Assembly (NCBI GenBank): GCA_910574805.1
Contig: CAJTCV010000001.1
Coordinates: forward strand, 375,054-432,963
Length of the DNA: 57,910 nucleotides
Source of the DNA: Lachnospiraceae bacterium
GTDB lineage: Bacteria > Bacillota > Clostridia > Lachnospirales > Lachnospiraceae
Direction of reading: 5' to 3'
Shown: positions 25,882-32,844 of the stretch, piece after piece
How positions within the stretch are numbered: position 1 is the first letter of the stretch
How the letters are laid out: every line of letters begins with the position of its first letter
The notes under the pieces: model-generated
Seen by the model: only the letters and a program-made list of their open reading frames with translations
What the model was told of the DNA's origin: nothing
Database searches by the model: none
Program-made: the position numbers and the translations under genes

Positions 25882-26832
25882 ATGGAGCTCATATGTTTTG
25901 AACAGAAGTACGAAGAAGAATTGATAGAACTCTGGAACCGGACCATGATTGCCGATCCGGTCAGTATCAGCAGATTCCGAAACCAGGTTCTGTTTGATGA
26001 AAATTTTGACCGGAATCTTTGTCTGCTTGCTTTGACAGAAGGCCGAATCACAGGATTTATTCTCGGGATAAAGCGGAGGTTTCCCTATCTGGAACGGGGA
26101 CTGGAACCGGATCGGGGCTGGATCAGCCTGATGTTTGTAGCTGAAGAATACAGACGTCAGGGGATCGGGACCTGTCTGGCTGATGAGGTGGAAAAGAGAC
26201 TGTCCGATATGGGGGCAAAGACGATTACACTGGCAGCCTACTCGCCAAATTATTTTTTCCCGGGCGTAGATCTCCAGGCGTATCCGGAAGCAGCAGCGTT
26301 TTTCGAGGCAAGGGGGTATACGGAGACAGAAAGATCCTGTTCCATGTGCAAGGATCTCCATGGATTTGTCATATCGCCTGAATGGAGGAAGAAAAAAGAA
26401 GAGGCCGAGAGAAAGGGGTTTGTATTCCGAAACTTTCAGTGGAAGGATGCGCTGGAGCTTCTGGAATTTGCAAAGACGAATTTCGGGGGCGGCTGGAAAA
26501 GAAATCTGCTGCTTTCCATGCGGGCAGGCGAGGCAGAGGATGTGGTCACAGTTGTGCTTTTGCAGGATGAAATTGTTGGATTTGCCATGCGGAAGATTGA
26601 CGGGAATCCCATGCGTTTCGGTCCTGTCGGTGTATGTGAGAAGGTACGAAACGCAGGGATCGGAGGGATCCTGTTCCAGGTTAAGCAGCAGGAAATGTGC
26701 AGCAAAGGGATCTACCATCTGTATTTTCTCAGTACGGATACGCCGGGCAGAAGGTTCTATGAACGCCATGGAGTAAACGTATACCGGACATACAGGAAGT
26801 ATGAAAAGTCTTTAGCGGGGGCTACAGTCTGA
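25882..26832 (+). CDS. Double-domain GNAT acetyltransferase
   Basis: A 316-residue protein with two GNAT folds. The N-terminal half has the acetyl-CoA loop FVAEEYRRQGIGTCLADEV (near residues 90-110), and the C-terminal half has a weaker copy around VRNAGIGGILFQVKQQEM. AAAAGGAG lies upstream of the ATG. It is the last gene of the muramic acid operon. The acceptor is unknown; an amino sugar, a peptidoglycan fragment or an antibiotic are all possible. It ends convergently with the GerA-family gene, and the two coding regions overlap by 11 bases. Confidence 0.82.
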   Translation: MELICFEQKYEEELIELWNRTMIADPVSISRFRNQVLFDENFDRNLCLLALTEGRITGFILGIKRRFPYLERGLEPDRGWISLMFVAEEYRRQGIGTCLADEVEKRLSDMGAKTITLAAYSPNYFFPGVDLQAYPEAAAFFEARGYTETERSCSMCKDLHGFVISPEWRKKKEEAERKGFVFRNFQWKDALELLEFAKTNFGGGWKRNLLLSMRAGEAEDVVTVVLLQDEIVGFAMRKIDGNPMRFGPVGVCEKVRNAGIGGILFQVKQQEMCSKGIYHLYFLSTDTPGRRFYERHGVNVYRTYRKYEKSLAGATV

Positions 26833-28219
26833 CCCGGAACAGCTGCCGTTTCAGCGTCTCCCAGTGAAAGGGGATCAGAGGGTACAGATAACCTTTGCCG
26901 GAGAAAGTCCTGCATCCCAGGAGGGCGGCAAAGACGATCAGGATACCGGCGATCAGACCGAAGAGTCCGAACCAGCAGGTCAGAAGCAGGAGCAGAATCC
27001 GCATGAATTTGACCGCGTAGTTCAGTTCCACATTGGACTGTGAATAGTTGGCGATGGTCACGAAGGCCATATAGAGCATGACTTCGGCGTTGAACCAGCC
27101 GGAATTGACGGCAAATTCTCCAATGACCAGGCCGGCGATCACAGACAAAGGGGTACTGAGCATATCCGGTGTATGGATGGCGGCCAGCCGTAGCCCGTCG
27201 ATGGCCAGCTCCAGCAGGAGAAACTGCCAGATCAGGGGGATATTGACCGTGTCTTTTATGCGGATGAACTGAAAGCTCTCCGGGATCCATTCCGGATGCT
27301 GCATGAGCAGAAGGAACAAAGGGGTGAGCAGGAGGGACAGGATCATGATCACAGACCGGGACAGCCGCAGATATGTGCCGGTGATGGGAGGAAAATAATA
27401 ATCGTTTGCCTCTTCCATAATGGAGAAGAGCGTGGTGGGCAGTATGACTGCAGAAGGAGAATTGTCCACCAGCATGATGATGTTTCCTTCCAGAATGGAG
27501 GCGGCTGCCGTATCCGGCCGTTCCGTCAGATGATATTTGGGAAAAGGGTTGAACCAGCGGCCTGGCAGGAGAAGTTCTGTCAGGCTTTCCTGATTCATGG
27601 TCAGGGAATCCACGCGGATCGATCCGATCCGTTCTTTCAGCCGTGTCAGACAGGCCCGGTCCACCCGGTCCTCCATATAACACAATACGACATCCGTAAG
27701 CGTGCTCTGCCCGACCGTCTGCATCTCCATGCAGAGCTTCGGAGACCGGATCCGCCGCCGGATCAGCGCAGTATTGAAGACGACCGTTTCCACAAAGCCG
27801 TCCCGGGAGCCTCTGAGGGTCCGGTCCTTCAGCGGTTCCTCCACGCTTCTGGCGGGATAGGTCCTGCAGTCAATGGCGAGACAGTCCGGCATCCCGTTTA
27901 TGAACAGGCAGGGGACGCCGGAGAGCAGATTCTTCAGCACCTCTTCTGTGCCGGTCAGCACTTCTGTCTCTATATAAGGAAGATTCTGAAGCTGAAACTG
28001 CTCCGGAGAATCCGGCAGATCCTCAGGATTCAGGCTGTAGAAATACTCCAGCAGCTTTTCCAGAATGTCATCCTTGACCAGTCCGTCGATAAAGAACAGA
28101 CTGGCAGAGTGCCCTGCGATAAGCAGCTGTTTTTCCAGAATGTCAAAATTCTGCTCTGCATGAAGAAGCCGGCGCATGGCAGAGACATTTTCTCTGTAAT
28201 CTTCAGAAAGTTTTTCCAT
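26822..28219 (-). CDS. GerA-family spore germination protein (A subunit)
   Basis: A 465-residue membrane protein of the GerA/SpoVAF family (PF03323). In spores, such proteins form nutrient receptors or ion channels in the inner membrane. The N-terminal soluble half includes ILVDNSPSAV-like residues (IIMLVDNSPSAVILPTTLF), and the C-terminal half has about five helices with ITGTYLRLSRSVIMILSLLL and IAGLVIGEFAVNSGW. The start at 28219 has GAGGTGA five bases away; an upstream in-frame ATG at 28300 has no such site. No B or C subunit gene is nearby, so it is a stand-alone A subunit, closer in setting to SpoVAF-like orphans. It shows that the organism forms spores. Confidence 0.9.
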   Translation of the reverse strand: MEKLSEDYRENVSAMRRLLHAEQNFDILEKQLLIAGHSASLFFIDGLVKDDILEKLLEYFYSLNPEDLPDSPEQFQLQNLPYIETEVLTGTEEVLKNLLSGVPCLFINGMPDCLAIDCRTYPARSVEEPLKDRTLRGSRDGFVETVVFNTALIRRRIRSPKLCMEMQTVGQSTLTDVVLCYMEDRVDRACLTRLKERIGSIRVDSLTMNQESLTELLLPGRWFNPFPKYHLTERPDTAAASILEGNIIMLVDNSPSAVILPTTLFSIMEEANDYYFPPITGTYLRLSRSVIMILSLLLTPLFLLLMQHPEWIPESFQFIRIKDTVNIPLIWQFLLLELAIDGLRLAAIHTPDMLSTPLSVIAGLVIGEFAVNSGWFNAEVMLYMAFVTIANYSQSNVELNYAVKFMRILLLLLTCWFGLFGLIAGILIVFAALLGCRTFSGKGYLYPLIPFHWETLKRQLFRVRL

Positions 28220-28310
28220 AAACATCACCTCAGGAGTAGTATGCCCGAAGAATGTATGAATTATCATAGTTCTGCAGGGGCTTTTATGCAGAAGCTCCAT
28301 GCAGGATGGG

Positions 28311-28350
28311 AACGCTCAGAGTGTCCGGTTTCTGAGCGTTTCTTTTTTTT
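28311..28350 (+). terminator. Strong terminator facing the + strand, inside the end of the XRE gene
   Basis: AACGCTCAGA (28311-28320) pairs perfectly with TCTGAGCGTT (28331-28340) around a 10-base loop, followed by TCTTTTTTTT. The T-run is on the + strand, yet both neighbouring genes are on the minus strand and the last XRE codons lie within the hairpin. It would stop + strand transcription entering from the muramic acid operon side. Confidence 0.7.
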
Positions 28351-28690
28351 CAATCTTCTTAAGTTTCAGCGTCGCTTCCAGATATTCGATCACCACAGGG
28401 ATATCCTCTGCAGAAAGGGAAGAAAGAAACTCAGATAACGTATATTCAAAGGGAGCAGTGCATTCCCTGCCGAAGAGAAGATAATCAGCAGACAGATGAT
28501 ACTGTTGGTGCAGCCGATGCAGCATTTCCAAAGAGACTCCCTTTTTGCCGGTCTCGATTTCTGATATGAAATTGGTAGATACATCCAGATTTTCCGCAAA
28601 CTGTGCCTGTGTCATATGATTCTGAATCCTGAAGTCCCGGATGCGCTTACCAGTCTCTGCCCTGTCATTTGCCAATGCTTCTACCTCCAT
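28316..28690 (-). CDS. XRE-family transcriptional regulator
   Basis: A 124-residue protein with an N-terminal Cro/C1-type helix-turn-helix (residues about 14-70: IRDFRIQNHMTQAQFAENLD, then VSTNFISEIETGKKGVSLEM). A C-terminal region of about 50 residues ending in charged LKKIEKKE may mediate dimerisation. It is divergent from the Tad pilus operon, and the 151-base gap between them carries a palindrome and a promoter. It is therefore a candidate regulator of the pilus genes and perhaps of itself; the direction of control is unknown. Confidence 0.88.
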   Translation of the reverse strand: MEVEALANDRAETGKRIRDFRIQNHMTQAQFAENLDVSTNFISEIETGKKGVSLEMLHRLHQQYHLSADYLLFGRECTAPFEYTLSEFLSSLSAEDIPVVIEYLEATLKLKKIEKKETLRNRTL

Positions 28691-28757
28691 GATCGCCGTT
28701 ACCCTTTATTCTATTTTATTGACATAAATAATGAAATAATTCGTTGGTTTATAATAT

Positions 28758-28770
28758 TCGCTAATAGCGA
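28758..28770. promoter_or_regulatory. Palindromic candidate operator between xre and tadA
   Basis: TCGCT-AAT-AGCGA is a perfect dyad with a 3-base centre, nine bases upstream of the pilus -35 box. Short dyads of this size suit a dimeric XRE repressor, and the divergent gene encodes one. Confidence 0.5.
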
Positions 28771-28779
28771 TAAAAATAC

Positions 28780-28808
28780 TTGAAATGATTTAAAAAGAAT
28801 GGTAATAT
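28780..28808 (+). promoter_or_regulatory. Promoter of the Tad pilus operon
   Basis: TTGAAA (28780-28785) and TAATAT (28803-28808) are spaced by exactly 17 bases, 33 bases before the TadA start. An upstream TTGACA at 28719 has no -10 box at a suitable distance. Confidence 0.7.
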
Positions 28809-28841
28809 TAAAAAAACGAAGCGCAGGACAGGATACGACAA

Positions 28842-30083
28842 ATGATGACAGATGAAAAGATACAGGAGATCGTCAACGGGATCAAGGGACAGATCTTTGA
28901 CCGTTACAACCTGAATACCATGAACGATGAGCAGCTGGAGCAGGCGATCGAGGAGCTGCTGGCTGCCTGGCTCCAGGGAGAGTATGTATCTATTGCGGAG
29001 AGAGTGGACATCAGCGAACGGGTCTTCAGCTCCATCCGGGGTCTGGGGCTTCTGGATACGATTATCAAAGATGAGCAGGTCACAGAGGTCATGATCAACG
29101 GACCGGAGGATATTTTTATCGAGAAAGCAGGAAAGCTGTACAGGCTGCAGCAGAGATTCGAGAGCGAACGGCAGCTGGAGGATATCATCCAGAAGATCGT
29201 CGGACAGGCGGGGCGGGAGGTCAATCAGGCGAATCCCATCGTGGATACCAGACTGCCGGACGGCTCCCGCGTCAACGTGGTGCTGCCGCCCATCTCCATG
29301 AAAGGCGCCACGGTCACGATCCGTAAATTTTCAAAGACGCCCATGACCATTGAGCAGCTTCTGAAATATGGTTCTATCACGCCGGAAGTGGCCCATGTGC
29401 TGGAGCTTCTGGTGAAGGCGAAGTATAACATCTTTATCTCAGGGGGAACCGGTTCCGGGAAAACCACCTTTTTAAATGCACTGTCCAATTTTATCCCAAA
29501 GGATGAGAGAGTGATTACAATTGAAGACTCCGCAGAGCTTCAGATCGCGGGAGTGGAGAATCTGGTGTCCATGGAGACGAGGAATGCCAATGCGTCGGGC
29601 AGCGGCGCCATCACCATCCGGGACCTGATCAAGTCTTCTCTGCGTATGCGTCCGGAGCGGATCGTGGTGGGCGAGGTCCGCGGCGGTGAAGCACTGGACA
29701 TGCTGCAGGCCATGAATACAGGACACGACGGATCCTTGAGTACGGGACATGCCAACAGTACAGCGGATATGCTGAGCCGTCTGGAGACCATGGTGCTGCA
29801 GGGGGCGGACGGGCTTCCGCTGGAAGCCATCCGGCAGCAGATCGCGTCGGCGGTGGATGTGATCATCCATCTGTCCAGACTCAGAGACAAGAGCAGAAAG
29901 ACCATGGAGATCAGTGAGATCACCGGTTATAAGGACGGGAAGATCCAGGTGAACCGGATCTATGAATTTGTGGAAGATGAAAACAGTACGGTGGAAAAGG
30001 TGTCGGGAAAGCTGACCAGGACGGAGAATCCGTTTCAGAAATATTACAAGCTGCGGGCTTTTGGAGTCCAGGAGGTAATATAG
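28842..30083 (+). CDS. tadA: Tad pilus assembly ATPase, TadA/CpaF
   Basis: A 413-residue secretion ATPase of the VirB11/CpaF group that powers pilus extension and probably retraction from the cytoplasm. The N-terminal helical domain includes VDISERVFSSIRGLGLLDTI, then EVMINGPEDIFIEKAGKLY. Walker A is ISGGTGSGKTTFLNAL, the Asp box is ITIEDSAELQI, Walker B lies in PERIVVGEVRGGEALDMLQA, and the His box in TGHDGSLSTGHANS. It heads a run of pilus genes, with tadB starting four bases after its stop. Two ATGs (28842, 28845) are possible starts. Confidence 0.95.
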   Translation: MMTDEKIQEIVNGIKGQIFDRYNLNTMNDEQLEQAIEELLAAWLQGEYVSIAERVDISERVFSSIRGLGLLDTIIKDEQVTEVMINGPEDIFIEKAGKLYRLQQRFESERQLEDIIQKIVGQAGREVNQANPIVDTRLPDGSRVNVVLPPISMKGATVTIRKFSKTPMTIEQLLKYGSITPEVAHVLELLVKAKYNIFISGGTGSGKTTFLNALSNFIPKDERVITIEDSAELQIAGVENLVSMETRNANASGSGAITIRDLIKSSLRMRPERIVVGEVRGGEALDMLQAMNTGHDGSLSTGHANSTADMLSRLETMVLQGADGLPLEAIRQQIASAVDVIIHLSRLRDKSRKTMEISEITGYKDGKIQVNRIYEFVEDENSTVEKVSGKLTRTENPFQKYYKLRAFGVQEVI

Positions 30084-30086
30084 GCG

Positions 30087-30884
30087 ATGGTGAAGAAAAC
30101 AAAAGAAAAAGAAGAATATACAGAGTTAAAAGGACTGTTTGGAAACGCAGTCGATTATCATGTCTATCATATGACGAAGGTGGATCATCTGGCGGCATAT
30201 CTGCTGGGATTTGTGGTGGGTACGGCGGTGATCTTCGCTTTTTTCAGAAATCCTGTCTTTTCCCTGATCGGCGGGATCGCGTGCGCCCGCATCGTGCTGC
30301 CTTATTATAACGAGTATAAAAAAGAGTCCAGGCTGAAGCGTCTGCGGGAACAGTTCAAGGATCTGCTGGAATCACTGACCGCCTCCTATTCTGCCGGACG
30401 GAATACTCCGGATGCCTTCAAGGACGCGTCCGATGACATGACTTCCATCTATGGAGAGGATGCGGATATCGTGCAGGAGCTGCAGATCATCTGTGCCGGG
30501 CTTGGCAACAATATCAATATCGAACAGCTTCTGCTGGATTTTGCAGACCGCTCGGGGCTGGACGATGTGATGAGCTTTGCCAATGTATTTGAAGTATGCA
30601 ACCGGCAGGGAAGCGATCTGAAAAGGATCGTATCGGATACAAGGGATATTATCAATGACAAAATCGAGATCGAGATGGAGATCGAGACGATGCTGTCGGG
30701 AAATAAAAACGAGCTGAATGTGATGATGGCCATGCCGGTCATCGTGGTACTCAGCCTGAGCACCATGGGAACAGGCACCGTGGTGTCCAACGCGCCGGTC
30801 AACCTGATCATCAAGCTGATCTGTCTGGGGATTTTCGGGGCGGCATATCTGATCGGGAGAAAGATCGTAAACATCAAGATTTAG
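30087..30884 (+). CDS. tadB: Tad pilus inner-membrane platform protein, TadB-like
   Basis: A 265-residue type II secretion F-domain protein that forms half of the membrane platform on which TadA acts. Two helices lie near residues 35-70 (LAAYLLGFVVGTAVIFAFF; FSLIGGIACARIVLPYY) and two at the C-terminus. Between them is the cytoplasmic F domain, with LREQFKDLLESLTASYSAGR and FANVFEVCNRQGSDLKRIV. It is slightly shorter than proteobacterial TadB, which is usual in Firmicutes. It sits between tadA and tadC, 16 bases before the latter. Confidence 0.9.
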   Translation: MVKKTKEKEEYTELKGLFGNAVDYHVYHMTKVDHLAAYLLGFVVGTAVIFAFFRNPVFSLIGGIACARIVLPYYNEYKKESRLKRLREQFKDLLESLTASYSAGRNTPDAFKDASDDMTSIYGEDADIVQELQIICAGLGNNINIEQLLLDFADRSGLDDVMSFANVFEVCNRQGSDLKRIVSDTRDIINDKIEIEMEIETMLSGNKNELNVMMAMPVIVVLSLSTMGTGTVVSNAPVNLIIKLICLGIFGAAYLIGRKIVNIKI

Positions 30885-30900
30885 AAGAGGGAGAACGACA

Positions 30901-31764
30901 ATGACTGCAGCAAGAATGATTTTACTGGTGGTTGCGACACTGGCGGTGGCGCTGTGGAGCATGATGGCGGTTCGGTATGCGGATACTTATGAATCGGTCA
31001 CTTCTTCCATCGATCCGGAAAAATACCGTTATCCGGAGCTTTTCTGCGTGGGCTTCGGAATCATGAATTTCCTGCACATCAGCACCAGGAGCAAACGGGC
31101 CAGGAAACGGATCCGGGAGATCTCGGAGATCCAGGGAAAGAAATACGCGGAATATTATTACTACATCATCAACGGCGCCAAGTGGACCTATGGGTTTACG
31201 GTTCTTGTGTTCTTCGCCGTGCTGGGTGCCATGGGAAATTCTGCGCTGGCGCTGTTCTTCGGCGTGATTTTGGCAGGTATGATCATGTGGTATCTGGAGG
31301 AGCTGATGAACGACCAGCTGAATGAACGAAGGGACGAGCTGCTGGCGGACATGCCCCAGATGCTCTCCAAGCTGACCCTTCTGGTAAATTCCGGAATGAT
31401 CGTCCGGGAGGCCTGGTCCAAGGTGGCATACGGCGGAGAACGGCAGCTGTACAGGGAGATGCAGATGACCGTGCAGGAGATGAACAACGGCCTGTCGGAT
31501 CTGGAAGCGTACCGGAATTTTGCAGAGCGCTGCGGGATCAAGGAGATCCGGAGGTTTTCCTCCACCATGATCCAGAACCTGCAGAAGGGAAATGCAGAGA
31601 TCTCTTTCTTCCTGAAAGAGATGTCGGACGAGATGTGGGAGGAGAAGAAGCATCTGGTGAAGCGCAAGGGCGAGGCAGCCAATTCCAAACTGCTCCTGCC
31701 CATCGGCATGATCTTCATCGGGATCCTGGTGATGATCATGGTCCCGGCATTTGTGAACATGTAA
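30901..31764 (+). CDS. tadC: Tad pilus inner-membrane platform protein, TadC-like
   Basis: A 287-residue F-domain membrane protein, the second half of the Tad platform. There is a helix at the N-terminus, two in the middle (WTYGFTVLVFFAVLGAM; ALALFFGVILAGMIMWYL), the F domain with DMPQMLSKLTLLVNSGM and GIKEIRRFSSTMIQNLQKG, and a last helix LLLPIGMIFIGILVMIMVPA. GAGGGAGAAC precedes the ATG. The pilin gene follows after 59 bases that contain a small ATATGG/CCATAT hairpin. Confidence 0.9.
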   Translation: MTAARMILLVVATLAVALWSMMAVRYADTYESVTSSIDPEKYRYPELFCVGFGIMNFLHISTRSKRARKRIREISEIQGKKYAEYYYYIINGAKWTYGFTVLVFFAVLGAMGNSALALFFGVILAGMIMWYLEELMNDQLNERRDELLADMPQMLSKLTLLVNSGMIVREAWSKVAYGGERQLYREMQMTVQEMNNGLSDLEAYRNFAERCGIKEIRRFSSTMIQNLQKGNAEISFFLKEMSDEMWEEKKHLVKRKGEAANSKLLLPIGMIFIGILVMIMVPAFVNM

Positions 31765-31823
31765 GGCATATGGGCGACCATATTTGCTGAATAAATTATT
31801 TCAATACAAAGGAGATAAAAGTT

Positions 31824-32039
31824 ATGAGAGAAAGAATCATTGCGGGGTATTTAAGACGCAGGCTGGCATGTGAAAGGGCGCTGGAGGATTTCGCAAAGGA
31901 AGAAAAGGGAGCCTCCGATATCGTGGCAATCATGCTGGTGATCGTAATCCTCATCGCAGTGGCGGCCGTGTTCCGTACGCAGCTTCTGGCAGCGGTGACC
32001 GGGGTATTCGAGCAGCTTATGGAAGCGCTTGGATTATAA
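31824..32039 (+). CDS. flp: Flp1-like type IVb pilin (major pilin candidate)
   Basis: A 71-residue prepilin. A long basic leader ends at EEKG (Gly29), after which prepilin peptidase would cut; the mature peptide of 42 residues is almost one hydrophobic helix, ASDIVAIMLVIVILIAVAAV, with a short tail. This is the size of Flp pilins. Position +5 is Val, not the Glu normally needed for pilin assembly, whereas both TadE-like proteins here keep Glu+5. AAAGGAGAT precedes the ATG by 9 bases, a very good ribosome site. A stable hairpin follows the stop. It is probably the shaft subunit. Confidence 0.85.
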   Translation: MRERIIAGYLRRRLACERALEDFAKEEKGASDIVAIMLVIVILIAVAAVFRTQLLAAVTGVFEQLMEALGL

Positions 32040-32053
32040 TCGACTGGAGAGGC

Positions 32054-32098
32054 ACTGCCGCAGGAACAGACATGGCAGCTCTGTCATGCTGCGGCAGT
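32054..32098 (+). terminator. Stable hairpin after the pilin gene
   Basis: ACTGCCGCAG (32054-32063) pairs with CTGCGGCAGT (32089-32098), with an inner ACAGA/TCTGT stem. Only a weak T-run (CTTTTA) follows. It may act as a leaky terminator or as a 3' stabiliser that raises pilin mRNA over downstream genes. Confidence 0.6.
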
Positions 32099-32121
32099 CC
32101 CTGCTTTTATGAGGTGGATTG

Positions 32122-32832
32122 ATGAATGGAAAAGATCCGGAAAAGGGCGCGGTTATGGTAGAGGCAGCGATCTATGTTCCGCTGGTGCTCTGTACCGTGA
32201 TGGCGCTCATTTATCTTGCGCTGTTCAATATGCAGGAATATATGATGATGTATCAGGCCCAGCGGGTGGCGGCGGTCGTTGCCAGAGAGGAAGCCTGTAT
32301 TGGATATGAAGTCTTCGGTATGGGCGCCGACAATGAGATCGATTTTGACTGGGGGCCGGGGAATTATCCTTCCGGCGATGAGATCGACCGGTACTATGCG
32401 GCGCATCATGAGACGGTGGGGAAGATGTACCGGGAGGCCGGTTCCTTCCTGCACGCGGTGGGTGTTCCCGGCGCGGATCCGGGCCGTTATATGGGACGGT
32501 TCGGCAATGCGGCCATCGATGCCTCCCTGCTGGCGCTGGGCACGGTCAGCCGACCGGACATCGACATTGACTACGGACTTCTGGGGACCGGGATCACCGT
32601 GGAGATCACCCACAGCGTCCCCACGCCGGGAGTGATCCGCTATCTGGGACTGCCGGACGGCCTGACTCTGTATGAACGGGCGTATACCTATGCGGTCAAT
32701 CCGTCCAGCTTCGTGAGAAATGTGGATCTGGCCTTTGACCTGACGGCCTATATCTTCGACAAGCTGGGTATGAGTAAAGATTATGAAAATTTTAAGTCGA
32801 AGACGGCAGAAGTACTGGGGAAGATACTGTAA
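32122..32832 (+). CDS. TadE-like minor pseudopilin, first
   Basis: A 236-residue protein with a short basic leader ending in EKG, then AVMVEAAIYVPLVLCTVMAL. The peptidase site after Gly9 and Glu at +5 are canonical for type IV prepilins. The hydrophobic helix is followed by a globular extracellular part of about 190 residues (DIDIDYGLLGTGITVEITHS region). GAGGTGG lies just before the ATG at 32122; the TTG at 32119 overlaps it and is less likely. TadE-like proteins are thought to initiate or cap the pilus. It is followed by the DUF5702-like protein after 12 bases. Confidence 0.85.
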   Translation: MNGKDPEKGAVMVEAAIYVPLVLCTVMALIYLALFNMQEYMMMYQAQRVAAVVAREEACIGYEVFGMGADNEIDFDWGPGNYPSGDEIDRYYAAHHETVGKMYREAGSFLHAVGVPGADPGRYMGRFGNAAIDASLLALGTVSRPDIDIDYGLLGTGITVEITHSVPTPGVIRYLGLPDGLTLYERAYTYAVNPSSFVRNVDLAFDLTAYIFDKLGMSKDYENFKSKTAEVLGKIL

Positions 32833-32844
32833 CGGGAGGATGAG

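Noticed and set aside
27296-28438. Antisense open frame (380 codons) opposite the GerA-family and XRE genes
   Set aside because: Composition is that of a reverse-strand shadow (many His, Gln, Arg), and it crosses two real genes and their gap.
28719-28755. TTGACA plus TATAAT as the pilus promoter
   Set aside because: The spacer would be 25 bases, too long for a normal promoter; the pair at 28780-28808 has 17.
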